Numbered from the stretch's first letter, positions 36,369 through 45,057 are shown. The stretch is 64,000 bases of DNA from Hymenobacter lucidus (GCF_020447265.1 NZ_JAJADR010000010.1:42089-106088); one strand, 5' to 3'. The notes: generated by a model from the sequence alone, not told the origin. Translations and numbers: made by a program.

Positions 36369-36803
36369 GAGTACACCGAGCGGGCCTTGCTCGTGCACTT
36401 GGCCAAAAGCAAGACCAACCAGTACGGCGCCGTCGAGGACAAAGCCATTTTCTATGCGCCCAACGCCGACTTCTGCCCCGTGCGGTGCCTGCGGGCGTGG
36501 CTCAATTTGCTGGGTCGCACTACGGGGCCGCTGTTCGTCAAGATTCCGCGGGCAGCTGCGGGGCAGATGGCCCTTCCGTTGGAGAAGCGACTCTCGGATA
36601 TTTCCATCAACAAGATAGTACAAAAGCACCTCGGGCCAGCCTAATCAGCCCACTCCTTGCGCGTATCCTTTGTAACCATAGCCGTGCTCAACGGCCAATC
36701 CCATAAGGCCATAAAGAACCAAACCAAGTAGAAAACGGACGCCATGATTGAGCGTTACACGCAACTCAACAACGTCGTTTCCTATAACGCAGCTCAAACC
36801 TAG
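36369..36803 (+). pseudogene. Tyrosine recombinase (phage-integrase family) C-terminal remnant
   Basis: An open 145-codon frame apart from two stops encodes the recombinase catalytic domain: ALLVHLAKSKTNQYG (the catalytic Lys region), CPVRCLRAWLN, LSDISINKIVQKHLG, HSLRVSFVTIAVLNG (H-x-x-R box) and AMIERYTQL with the nucleophilic Tyr. Stops: TAA at 36642-36644, just before SAHSLR, and TAG at 36729-36731, where the family has Gln. The N-terminal half is lost; weak traces continue upstream in another frame. It is a decayed integrase and marks an old insertion. Confidence 0.85.
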
Positions 36804-36826
36804 GCCTGTAGGAGAATGTAGATTAT

Positions 36827-38599
36827 CTAATTTTCATTCTCAGGTTCAGTAATCGCGCTCATCGCCTCAATGAGCTGAGCATACTGGCGGGAAGGAACGG
36901 GCGCAAGATGTTGCTTTCTTGCGTGGTCGTCCAAGAAGGTGATAAAGGGGTCGACCGTGCGCAGTATCAATTGAGCAGCCTCCTGTTCAGACCGCACATT
37001 GCGTTTTACGGGCTTGATATACCGGTAATATGCCTCCATCACTTCCCATAAGACCAATCTCTTGCTAGCAAAATGGTCTTGGTATGCCAGTAAGGTGTCA
37101 ATGTCGATAATAACCAACGGGCACACCTGCCGGGCAGCTTCTCCGAGCTGGGCTAGTTCTTGTTGAAACCAACCATTAACTAATTCATTCAGCCCCGGCA
37201 TGTTGTAGAGCCGGTCGTGAACCACCAGTACTGGATAGACGATGAGGCTGGTATGATTGTAAGCAGTGTCAAAAGCCAACTCCTTGGCCGGGCTTAGTAG
37301 TCGCTTAATGTTGCGCATGAGTTGGAGTACACCAACATCGTGTTCCTCATCACGGCTCCCGTCTTCCTTCACGCCGTGGTAAAACTTCTTTCGTAGCTCC
37401 GTCAGAAATCCAGCAAAGTCTTGGCCTGCTTTCGCCTGCTTCCTGATATTGACGTCCTTGGATTCGAATAGAATTACTCGTTTGCCGGTTCGGAAGTAGT
37501 AGTCTGGCTCAGCGTCACCTTTGCCCTTTAACCATTCTTCACCCTTGATACGCTTGCCACTCCAAGCTAGGCCGCGCTTTTTAAAGATGGAATCGAGTAG
37601 GTTCGCTAGTAAGTAGTCTTCGGAGAATGCTAGACAGTAAGCGCCCCGCCAGTCCACGCCTTTCAGCAGCTTTGGTTTCGTTTTCTTGACAAGGGCATCA
37701 AGCTGAAAGAATAGGCCCTTATGCAGCATTTCAGCCACAAATACTGGAAACACTACGGCATACACTCCCTTGCTCTGCTTGTAGATTGGTCGACCACGGG
37801 TTGATAGAAAATCATGTTCGTCTAGTCTTTCCCCAATTGTCAGCGCGGTTTTATCAAGGAAGGCACAATTTGCTTCAAATTCTGTGTCCTGAGGCACGTG
37901 AATCTCTATCCGACCCGCTTTTTCGGCGTAAATGATTGCCTTTACCACTCCGCTGAGTCGCCACATGTAGTCTTGCCACTTGGAACAGTCATAGTACTGT
38001 AAGAAGGCATTGAGAAGCGGGTGGTAAGTTGAATCGGACTCCAAAAACTGAAATAGCCGCACAGATTTTAGCAACTGCATCAGCAGAACTTGAGCCGTGT
38101 TGAAGTTGACCAGTTCGAAGTCGGAATGCGAGCCAGCCAGCGAAAGTGAGGCCAACCTAGACAACCCCTGCTCCGCAGCAGAAGCTTCAACAGCCGCATT
38201 CTGCTCGTCCGAGTACTCATTGTTTTGGGCGACGAAAGCTTTGAATAAGCTCAACTCTACCTCCGCTTCGGATTGCGTGTGTGGTTCTTCATCTCGCTGA
38301 AATGCGTACTCAAACAGACGTAGAGCGCTTTTGGGATGCGTTACCTTTAACTTGCTTTTCTCTTGTCGCTCCAGCTTTTCCAATTGCCGAAACACACTTC
38401 TGGTAGCAACCTCATTATGCGACCCAAATAGTTGCTCCATATCGGTGTAGTAATCCCGCGGGCCAGTTTCCTGGCGGGCCAGAAAATGTGTGGCGGCCAA
38501 CAAAACCACCTCGTTGCTAATGCCAGCCAGGTAATTGTGCCAGTGTTGTTTAGGCTCATCAAAAACCTCTTCAAACTCTATTAACCTTGCTATTTTCAT
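36827..38599 (-). CDS. Large protein with PD-(D/E)XK-nuclease-like motif, unknown function
   Basis: 590 residues. The N-terminal two thirds are helical without a recognisable domain. Around residues 385-410, GDAEPDYYFRTG followed by VILFESKDVNI gives the D-x(n)-E-x-K pattern of restriction-endonuclease-like folds, with a preceding KGEEWLKG helix. The C-terminal 150 residues include LVVHDRLYNMPGLNEL and VCPLVIIDIDTLL. It is a single-gene unit within the island. The motif supports, but does not prove, nuclease activity; a defence or element-processing role is inferred from context. Confidence 0.6.
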   Translation of the reverse strand: MKIARLIEFEEVFDEPKQHWHNYLAGISNEVVLLAATHFLARQETGPRDYYTDMEQLFGSHNEVATRSVFRQLEKLERQEKSKLKVTHPKSALRLFEYAFQRDEEPHTQSEAEVELSLFKAFVAQNNEYSDEQNAAVEASAAEQGLSRLASLSLAGSHSDFELVNFNTAQVLLMQLLKSVRLFQFLESDSTYHPLLNAFLQYYDCSKWQDYMWRLSGVVKAIIYAEKAGRIEIHVPQDTEFEANCAFLDKTALTIGERLDEHDFLSTRGRPIYKQSKGVYAVVFPVFVAEMLHKGLFFQLDALVKKTKPKLLKGVDWRGAYCLAFSEDYLLANLLDSIFKKRGLAWSGKRIKGEEWLKGKGDAEPDYYFRTGKRVILFESKDVNIRKQAKAGQDFAGFLTELRKKFYHGVKEDGSRDEEHDVGVLQLMRNIKRLLSPAKELAFDTAYNHTSLIVYPVLVVHDRLYNMPGLNELVNGWFQQELAQLGEAARQVCPLVIIDIDTLLAYQDHFASKRLVLWEVMEAYYRYIKPVKRNVRSEQEAAQLILRTVDPFITFLDDHARKQHLAPVPSRQYAQLIEAMSAITEPENEN

Positions 38600-38834
38600 G
38601 GAAGAAATCTGTACATGTAAAATGGAGCATAGCGACGGGTACTGCTACATGCTACTGCATGGTTTGAAAAACAGGGAATAGCACGCGGGCGTTAAACCGT
38701 AGTACTGCCCTCTCTATAGTGAGTCATTCCCTCCTCTCCGATCTGGAAGCAAGATTTATCGGTTGGGAACAGACGCTGATGCACGTTACAGCGCTATCTA
38801 CCTAGCATACATCCACGCCCTTGCTTGACTGGGG

Positions 38835-39356
38835 CTACCAGAGCTTTTTTCTGGCTTCGTAATCTTCAGGAGCCAAACGGGGATTAGCGGTGGCCATTTG
38901 CCGCAGCAGGGTGCCCGCTTGGACGACAGTTACCAAGGATGTTTGAACAAGCAGGTCTAACACCCAATAGGTACTGTGAACGGTAACGCCCAGTTGGCGG
39001 GTGCACCGCCGGAGCGTGTTGCAGCTCGCAATCACGGGCCAGTTGTTGATCGAGGCTAAGTGAAATACCGACAGGTCGTCTTCCGATAGTTCATCGTGCA
39101 GCGGCAGGTATTTCTCAATGGTGGCGAACATTGAAGCATCCAAGGCGATAGTCCGCAGCTGGGTAGTTTGCAGGAATGGCGCAAACTCATCCTGCTGGGT
39201 CATGTTCAGCCCTGCAAACACCCCTTCTGCGGTGAAGTAGGTCACCGGTAAGCGAAATGCTTCCTGCACCAGCCCGGCCCGGGACAAATCCAGCATCACG
39301 CTGGTATCCTGAATAGCGATATGAGCACTTGGAATAGTGGTAGCCGTAGTAATCAT
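38835..39356 (-). CDS. PIN-like domain protein, partner of the XRE-ImmA gene
   Basis: 173 residues with PIN-fold landmarks: DTSVMLDLSRAG (first Asp), LSEDDLSVFHLASINNWPVI (central acids) and a following LRRCTRQLGV segment. The usual third acid before LRR is replaced by SCNT, so activity may be weakened. PIN proteins are typically metal-dependent RNases and toxins. It starts 11 bases after the XRE-ImmA gene, an arrangement known for COG2856 proteins paired with PIN-like toxins. Confidence 0.65.
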   Translation of the reverse strand: MITTATTIPSAHIAIQDTSVMLDLSRAGLVQEAFRLPVTYFTAEGVFAGLNMTQQDEFAPFLQTTQLRTIALDASMFATIEKYLPLHDELSEDDLSVFHLASINNWPVIASCNTLRRCTRQLGVTVHSTYWVLDLLVQTSLVTVVQAGTLLRQMATANPRLAPEDYEARKKLW

Positions 39357-39367
39357 AATAGGATAGG

Positions 39368-40420
39368 CTACGAAAGGACAGGGTCTATTTTCTCCCGAAA
39401 AGCAGAAACACTCATGCCCCCCAACGCTGCTGCCTTGCTCTCGGTCACGATACTCTCCGCGACCAGCCGAAATAAGAGCTGTTCAAACCGGTAGGATTGC
39501 AGGGTCTCCCCCTCAAACGTGTACCGACCAAAACCTTCTTCCTTTCGATTTGGGCTAATTTTAATGCAGAAGTACCGGTAGTAACTCTCCTTGATGATGG
39601 CTAGGTCGTAGGCCCGACGCATGATGGCCTGCACCGAAATGCCGTACTGTTTTTTCACGGAGAGCAGTTCCCCGTAGGATATGCTAGTCCGCACGGTCCC
39701 CAATTCACGCAGTGCCACTTCCTGCGGCAGCAGCACGGCATTGGCAAACCGGTGGCAAAACCGCTCCTCCTCTTTCTCGTCGGCGGCGGTAATTGTGAGC
39801 AGGATGTGCGCCAGCTCGTGCAAGGCAGTGAAGCGGCGCCGGTCTACCGTGTTATTAGCGTTTAAAACCACCACCGGCAACTTGCCGACCCACGTGGCTA
39901 ATCCATCAAACGAGGCTGGGCCTGGCAGGACGAAAACGCAGATGCCGTTGTCTTCCAGGGTTTCGATGACGTTGGGAATTGGATTAATGCCCAACTTCCA
40001 TTTGGTCAGCAATAGTGTCGCGGCCTGCTCTACCTCCTCGTAGCTCGATACCTTGGCTGCCCGGCCGAGCGGGTTGGTGAATTCGTGTTCGATGTTCAGC
40101 AGTTCCTCGATCTCGAGGTAGCGGTCTAAATAATCCCGGATTTGCTCTTCCAGCACGGCGCGCTCCTTCACTTTTAGGCTGGCCTTCTTGCGGAAGCTAA
40201 TGGCCCCCAAATCAACGCGGGCGGGCTTCAGAAAATAACTTGGGTTGAGACCCAAGGCCTGGGTCAGGGCGAACAAGGTATCGCTCTCCGGCTTCATGAG
40301 GCCCTGCTCGTATTTGCCCAAAGCCTGCTTGCTGATGTTTCCCACTTGACTGGCAAGCTCCTGTAGCGACCAGCCCTTGGCTTTGCGGGCTGAGCGTAGA
40401 CGCTCGGGGAAATTTATCAT
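39368..40420 (-). CDS. XRE-family regulator fused to ImmA/IrrE metallopeptidase
   Basis: 350 residues from the ATG at 40420. An N-terminal helix-turn-helix (ERLRSARKAKGWSLQELASQ, then ISKQALGKYEQG) and a central zinc peptidase motif ALHELAHILL (HExxH) with a downstream Glu in the EERFCHRFANAVLLP segment. The class includes IrrE and ImmA, which cleave phage or stress repressors. With the PIN-like gene it forms a predicted toxin-control pair. A strong promoter (TATCTTTG at 40480-40473, minus strand) lies about 50 bases upstream. Longer in-frame starts, up to 40732, run through that promoter and are rejected. Confidence 0.88.
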   Translation of the reverse strand: MINFPERLRSARKAKGWSLQELASQVGNISKQALGKYEQGLMKPESDTLFALTQALGLNPSYFLKPARVDLGAISFRKKASLKVKERAVLEEQIRDYLDRYLEIEELLNIEHEFTNPLGRAAKVSSYEEVEQAATLLLTKWKLGINPIPNVIETLEDNGICVFVLPGPASFDGLATWVGKLPVVVLNANNTVDRRRFTALHELAHILLTITAADEKEEERFCHRFANAVLLPQEVALRELGTVRTSISYGELLSVKKQYGISVQAIMRRAYDLAIIKESYYRYFCIKISPNRKEEGFGRYTFEGETLQSYRFEQLLFRLVAESIVTESKAAALGGMSVSAFREKIDPVLS

Positions 40421-40472
40421 TAGGTGAAATATTTTACTTATTAAAAATCTAATTACCAGCGCTTTGATGTTG

Positions 40473-40505
40473 CAAAGATACGTTTTTAGGTTGACGAAAA
40501 GCAAA
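40473..40505 (-). promoter_or_regulatory. Bacteroidota-type promoter of the XRE-ImmA/PIN pair
   Basis: On the minus strand, TTTG (40505-40502) and TATCTTTG (40480-40473) are separated by 21 bases, matching the TTG/TAnnTTTG consensus. A plus-strand TATCTTTG at 40535-40542 in the same gap could drive the opposite direction. Confidence 0.6.
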
Positions 40506-40584
40506 TTTCTGAACTTTTCATCTACACGTTTCCTTATCTTTGAGTCATCAACATAACTAGAAATCTTACAACAGGCTTTGCTAG

Positions 40585-40703
40585 AAAAAAGAAACCCTCT
40601 TCCTGTTGACGCAGGAGAGGGTTTGAAAAATGATTCGCGAACAACGAACACGTGGGCTGGCATACCCAAATCAGCATGCACTTGGGTTCCGGTTACAAAG
40701 GTA
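40585..40703 (-). ncRNA. Candidate small RNA, about 100 nt
   Basis: A minus-strand promoter, CCAA/TTGG at 40726-40723 and TACCTTTG at 40703-40696 with 19 bases between, points to a transcript beginning near 40690. It would end at the terminator at 40592-40624, where the minus strand continues with CTTTTTT. The transcript opens with a small stem (ACCCAA pairing with TTGGGT). No protein-coding start with conserved character is present. Prediction from promoter plus terminator only. Confidence 0.4.
40592..40624 (-). terminator. Intrinsic terminator
   Basis: Arms AAACCCTCTTCCTG (40592-40605) and CAGGAGAGGGTTT (40612-40624) with one bulge and a 6-nt loop; on the minus strand it is followed by a run of T. 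No annotated gene ends here, which is why a small RNA is proposed. Confidence 0.7.
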
Positions 40704-40811
40704 GTGTGGCTATACAGCATATCCAATACCAATGGCCGGCACCTTTCAGGGCTTCTAGGCCCATTTCAACGCCCTTAGCCGGCGCATTATTTATCCTCCC
40801 ACACACCTAGC

Positions 40812-41978
40812 ATGAAAGACACTTCCTCCAACGGGCATAACGGTCAGCCTGCCCCTGACCCCGCGCACAACAGTGGCGCACCGCTAACAAACGTACCTGC
40901 TTCCAATGCTTCGGCCCGCAGTGTCACGCATCAGGCCCAGCACAGCGGTTCGCCAGACAATGGCTCTGCCAAGGGGCCCGATAAGACTCCTAATGTGAAA
41001 GAGCCCAAAGACCATGACCCCACGCCTCTGGGTTCCAAGGATGAGCTGCCCAAAAACCCGAAGGACGATAAACCGGAGGACAAAGGGCCCAAGCAGGAGC
41101 AGCGCCTGGACTTGCTGGTCATCGTGAACACTTCCGAAACCCGCGTGGAAGCCAACGTGCATCAGCCACTGCACGTCGTGGCGCAGCACGCCCTGGATGC
41201 CAGCGGCAACGCTGAATTTCCTTTGTCGGAGTGGGTACTGACGAACAGCAACGGTGATGAACTCGACCTCCGCCGTAAAGTAGAGGAGTATAACTTCGCT
41301 CCGCTTACGAAACTCTTTCTGACCAAAGGAGTAGGCGCTGGCGGTTCAACTGACGTGCAGACTCTACCCGCGCCGCAATCGGCTCCGGCTGTGAGCGCGC
41401 AGGTAGACCCGCAGGTGAGCCGGGCTAAATTCAACGAGGAAGTAGCCAAGTTCCGCAGCAGCGAAGCTGACCAGCGGGCCCGGGGCATCTTGTTGCTGAA
41501 AGCCGAGTTTCCTGTGGTTGTCCTGGCTTTCGCGGCCCCTAGAATCCGTCCCATCCCACTCCTGTTTGGGGTACGCATTGACTTTTCCGAGTACGACCTG
41601 CGCCCGCCTTCCGTGCAGTTTGTGGACGTGTTCACGGATCGGCCCCTGCGTTTTGAGGAGATGCCCACACAGTTCTTGAAGCGCAACGGCGAGGTACCCC
41701 AACCAGATGCCAATGGGGCCATCCAAATCAGCTTGCAGGCGTTGCTGCAACACCACGCGCCGGATGGGCCGCCGTTTCTGTGCGTGCGCGGTACACAGGA
41801 ATACCACGACCACCCCGCCCACACCGGCGACTCCTGGCACCTGTACCGGGGCACCACGGTGGGCACTCTTGGCCACCTGGTCGACGTGCTCTACACCTAC
41901 GGCATCAACCCGCTAACAAACTACCAATTTCAAGTGCAGATGGCCTTGCAGCCCGACTTTCAGCGTATTGCCTCGTGA
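40812..41978 (+). CDS. Ubiquitin-like domain fused to E2-like/metal-binding domain
   Basis: 388 residues. An unstructured, Pro/Asp/Lys-rich head (1-96) is followed by a ubiquitin-like domain (about 98-178, LDLLVIVNTSETRVEANVHQ to LFLTKGVGAGG), which ends in Gly-Gly like a conjugatable modifier. After a linker, about 205-375 holds FPVVVLAFAAP, YDLRPPSVQFVD and FLCVRGTQEYHDHPAHTGD with Cys324. The RPPSVQF block and the single Cys recall an E2 core, and the C-E-H-H residues recall the predicted metal-binding CEHH domain of bacterial ubiquitin-like operons. First gene of an operon with JAMM and E1 genes; its stop overlaps the next start by 3 bases. Confidence 0.75.
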   Translation: MKDTSSNGHNGQPAPDPAHNSGAPLTNVPASNASARSVTHQAQHSGSPDNGSAKGPDKTPNVKEPKDHDPTPLGSKDELPKNPKDDKPEDKGPKQEQRLDLLVIVNTSETRVEANVHQPLHVVAQHALDASGNAEFPLSEWVLTNSNGDELDLRRKVEEYNFAPLTKLFLTKGVGAGGSTDVQTLPAPQSAPAVSAQVDPQVSRAKFNEEVAKFRSSEADQRARGILLLKAEFPVVVLAFAAPRIRPIPLLFGVRIDFSEYDLRPPSVQFVDVFTDRPLRFEEMPTQFLKRNGEVPQPDANGAIQISLQALLQHHAPDGPPFLCVRGTQEYHDHPAHTGDSWHLYRGTTVGTLGHLVDVLYTYGINPLTNYQFQVQMALQPDFQRIAS

Positions 41979-42526
41979 GCACGACTAGTACTTCTTCCGC
42001 CGGGCTATCGGGGCTTACGCGCATTGAGTTACCTCGGAACTTGGCGGAAGACGCCCTGGCGCATTTGAAGCGCGCGGGGCGCGACGGGTTGGAAGGTGTT
42101 GCCCTGTGGGCGGGCCAGCGCGACGGGAACACGTTCCGGATTCAGCGCACCATCATTCCCGAGCAGGACGCCACGCGCACCGAACAGGGGCTGCTGTACG
42201 TGGTATCTGGGGTCGAACTCCGGCGCATCAACCAAGAGCTCTACGAGGCGGGCCTGATGCTCGTGGCCCAGATTCACAGCCACCCGAGCCGAGCATATCA
42301 TTCCGAAACGGATGACGCGTATCCCATTGTCACCGTGTTGGGCGGCGTTTCGGTCGTAGTGCCCGACTTCGGCCGTAAGGGCGTTAACCTCACTACCTGG
42401 GAAGTGTATCGACTGCAGCCAGGTCGCGACTGGGCCCACTTAAGCTCTTTTGCGAAAACATCATTGATTTACCTCGTCGACGAAGCCCCTCGTCGGCCCT
42501 TTCGCTGGTATTGGCCATGGCGCTAG
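41975..42526 (+). CDS. JAMM/Mov34 deubiquitinase-like metalloprotease
   Basis: 183 residues starting at a GTG that overlaps the previous stop (GTGA). The JAB1/MPN zinc motif is complete: Glu40 in GLEGVALWAG, then QIHSHPSRAYHSETDD with the H-x-H-P and S-x-x-D parts (about 100-114). Such proteins remove or mature ubiquitin-like modifiers. A likely substrate is the Gly-Gly junction inside the upstream fusion protein, or conjugates of it. It overlaps the E1 gene start by 10 bases. Confidence 0.9.
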   Translation: MSTTSTSSAGLSGLTRIELPRNLAEDALAHLKRAGRDGLEGVALWAGQRDGNTFRIQRTIIPEQDATRTEQGLLYVVSGVELRRINQELYEAGLMLVAQIHSHPSRAYHSETDDAYPIVTVLGGVSVVVPDFGRKGVNLTTWEVYRLQPGRDWAHLSSFAKTSLIYLVDEAPRRPFRWYWPWR

Positions 42527-44046
42527 CTAATTTTTTCGACAAAGCGGCACTGGCCGCTTCGCAAGTGCTGCGCAACTTTGACCGAGCTGCTTTTCAACAA
42601 CAACTGGAGAGCTCGCCGGTACTGCTGGCATTCGACGGCGCCGCGGTAGCCTCGCCGCAAGGACGGGCCACCATTGACCTGAGCGCACGCTTACTGGGGC
42701 GGTTATACCCGTGCGTAGTCGTTCACCCGCTGGACCCGGCGGCAGAAGCGCATGTTCTTTACGTGCAGGCCATCTTGCAAGCCATCAATCCGGTGATTGA
42801 CTTACTAGCGGAGCAAGCCCTCCGGGTTGCCCTGGTTGTAGGCAGTACGTCCCTTGATGCTGCGTTCGGGGCCATGCCCACCTTCTACGTTGGGTCTTCC
42901 GAGTGGATTGCTCTGTTTTCCCCTACGGTCCCGGTGGGTTCGGGCAATTCAGGGAATCCCTTCGGAGCCGGCGCAGCCGCCTGCCTGGGTGCCGCAAATG
43001 TGTTCCGCACCGTATTTGCCGGGGCGCTGCCCAACGCGCCGACGGACGCTGAAATTCGGCTTTCGCTGGTAACGTACGACACCGCAGCACCGCTACCATC
43101 CACCGAGCCGGCTTGGCCGGCGGTGGTCTCGTTTTCGGACACAGTCTTGGTGGGTGCTGGCGCCATCGGCAACGGGCTCCTGTGGGCCTTGAATAAGTTG
43201 CCCCAGGCCCGGGGCACGCTGGAGATTGTAGACCACGAGCCCGTGGACTTGTCCAACCTGCAGCGCTACGCCCTGGCCACGCAAGCCGACGTGTCCGTTC
43301 CAAAGGTGAACTTGGCCGCGGAACAGCTGACCCGCACCGGGCTGACGCCTCTCCCGTTCCAAGGGACTTGGGGCGAGTACCTGGCCCAGCGACCGGATTG
43401 GCAGCTGGCTCGGGTTGCCGTGGCAGTAGATACTGCCGAAGCCCGCATTAGCATTCAAGCCTCTTTGCCCCAGCGGCTGTTCAACGCGTGGACTCAAAGC
43501 GCCGACCTGGGTATTTCCCGTCATCCTGATTTTAGGACTACTGCTTGTCTGGCATGCTTGTATATGCCCAAAGGGGAGCGCAAGTCCGAATCGATGATGG
43601 TGGCGGAGTCGCTGAACTTACCCGAAGCCGAAGTCCGCGATATGCTCTACCGGCACACGGTGGTAGACCTGCCCCTGGCCGACCGAATTGCAGCGGCGAA
43701 TCAGGCCCCGGTGGAATTGCTGCGACCTTTCGTAGGCAAGCCCCTCCGAGTGTTTTACCAGGAAACCGTCTGTGGAGGGGTATTGCTCACCACGAGTGCC
43801 GGACACCTTAACGAAACGCCGATGGCTTTCCAATCCGCACTTGCGGGCATTATGCTGGCGGCCGAGCTGGTGGTGGAAGATTTGGGCCTGCGCGTTGGGG
43901 AACTGCCAGCCACGACGCGCATTGACCTGCTGCACCCGCTGGGCAATCACCTGAATATTCCGGTTCAGAAACGCCCAGGTAGTCGCTGTATTTGCTTAGA
44001 CAAGCACTATCAGCAGGCTTACCGAGACAAGTACTCAGCCAACTAA
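42517..44046 (+). CDS. E1-like (ThiF-family) ubiquitin-activating enzyme
   Basis: 509 residues from the ATG at 42517. The N-terminal 205 residues form an additional domain of unknown fold. The ThiF/E1 adenylation domain starts at about 215 with VLVGAGAIGNGLLWAL, then VDHEPVDLSNLQRYAL (the D-x-NLQR block with catalytic Arg) and SVPKVNLAAEQL. Cys residues in CLACLY and ETVCGG could be the zinc and catalytic positions. It would adenylate the Gly-Gly end of the ubiquitin-like modifier. Third gene of the coupled operon. Confidence 0.9.
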   Translation: MALANFFDKAALAASQVLRNFDRAAFQQQLESSPVLLAFDGAAVASPQGRATIDLSARLLGRLYPCVVVHPLDPAAEAHVLYVQAILQAINPVIDLLAEQALRVALVVGSTSLDAAFGAMPTFYVGSSEWIALFSPTVPVGSGNSGNPFGAGAAACLGAANVFRTVFAGALPNAPTDAEIRLSLVTYDTAAPLPSTEPAWPAVVSFSDTVLVGAGAIGNGLLWALNKLPQARGTLEIVDHEPVDLSNLQRYALATQADVSVPKVNLAAEQLTRTGLTPLPFQGTWGEYLAQRPDWQLARVAVAVDTAEARISIQASLPQRLFNAWTQSADLGISRHPDFRTTACLACLYMPKGERKSESMMVAESLNLPEAEVRDMLYRHTVVDLPLADRIAAANQAPVELLRPFVGKPLRVFYQETVCGGVLLTTSAGHLNETPMAFQSALAGIMLAAELVVEDLGLRVGELPATTRIDLLHPLGNHLNIPVQKRPGSRCICLDKHYQQAYRDKYSAN

Positions 44047-44124
44047 CAGGATTTCTCAGTGATACCTCTCTGGGGCCCAACACAAAATGCTCTTTCTCGA
44101 TAAGTACCCTAATCACCTAACCTC

Positions 44125-44385
44125 ATGAAATTTACAGGAGCGCAGATTCGTGAACAAGGGCAGTCATTCGCTCTCGTACTCATCACCAGCCAAGCCGCTA
44201 GCACTCAACACACCCGGCAAGAAGCCATGCAAGCGTTCAGTCGCTACTTCCCCGGTGTCCCCCTGATTTTAGCTTGTCAGGGCAGCGGTGGGCGTTTTAC
44301 TTATTATGGTCGCCAAGACATTGCCAACTTTCTAGCCAACCTCGACCCCCGCCGTATTCCTTGGAAAGAGTATACGTTTTCGTAA
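44125..44385 (+). CDS. Small hypothetical protein, 86 residues
   Basis: Begins MKFTGAQIREQGQSFALVLI and has a compact alpha/beta look (PGVPLILACQ, GRFTYYGRQDIANFLAN). It lies 78 bases after the E1 gene on the same strand. It is probably a conserved small protein; no family was identified and its link to the conjugation operon is positional only. Confidence 0.6.
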   Translation: MKFTGAQIREQGQSFALVLITSQAASTQHTRQEAMQAFSRYFPGVPLILACQGSGGRFTYYGRQDIANFLANLDPRRIPWKEYTFS

Positions 44386-44639
44386 AGTTTGCCGAGTGAT
44401 GAATTTCATCAACCCTCCGTCAGATAATTTCTTAAGAGTAGGCAAGAATATTTGAGGGCTAGTAATGAATGAGAGCATGAAAAGCCTCAAAAGGGCTGTT
44501 TTAGAGTGCTTTCGTAGCTGGCCCAGTCTTATTAGTCTATTTACCAAAAACCCTATCTTCGCTTACTCTTTTTAGCAGGATAAAATCCTTTCGTACAGAA
44601 GCTTAAAAAGAATTTTCAACCCAAAAACCACTCGTTGTC

Positions 44640-44768
44640 ATGGCTATCAAACCTGGACCAAAACCCAACAAACAAGATGGTACACCCGACGAAAGAAGGC
44701 GGGTTACGAAGGAAAATGCACCAAAGCACCCCGATTTGAAGCCTCACAAGCATAAGAGAGGCGACTAA
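44640..44768 (+). CDS. Small basic peptide, 42 residues
   Basis: MAIKPGPKPNKQDGTPDERR followed by a Lys/His-rich tail. Rich in Lys, Pro and His, probably disordered. A TATCTTCG box near 44562 and an A-rich leader precede the ATG, supporting expression. Unknown role. Confidence 0.45.
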   Translation: MAIKPGPKPNKQDGTPDERRRVTKENAPKHPDLKPHKHKRGD

Positions 44769-44838
44769 TAGGTCCTATGCAATCTATTTAAAGCCATATC
44801 GCAGGGATCTCGACAGCTGTCCTCTTCCCTCTATTAAT

Positions 44839-44883
44839 CAAGAACCCTCGCCCCAGCTTGAAAGCGTGGAGCGAGGGTTCTTG
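44839..44883. terminator. Hairpin terminator
   Basis: Perfect 13-bp stem, CAAGAACCCTCGC at 44839-44851 pairing with GCGAGGGTTCTTG at 44871-44883, with a 19-nt loop. It ends the transcript of the small basic peptide gene. Similar GC-rich hairpins serve as terminators elsewhere in the window. Confidence 0.65.
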
Positions 44884-45057
44884 GCTTTCAGGTACCTCTT
44901 AAGAAACCGAGAACATCGCAACCTAGGACCTAGACGGTGTTATGCACCTGTGAGTAAATTGAGACTGGTAGCTTTGGCCAGTATAAGCCTAATAAACGCC
45001 AGCAGGGAGTTCCTACAAACTAACGGCGAGGCATTGGTAGTCGCAACCAGTAGCTTG

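Noticed and set aside
40421..40732. Long N-terminal extension of the XRE-ImmA protein
   Set aside because: The in-frame extension runs through a consensus promoter and a terminator hairpin and precedes a helix-turn-helix that begins normally at 40420.
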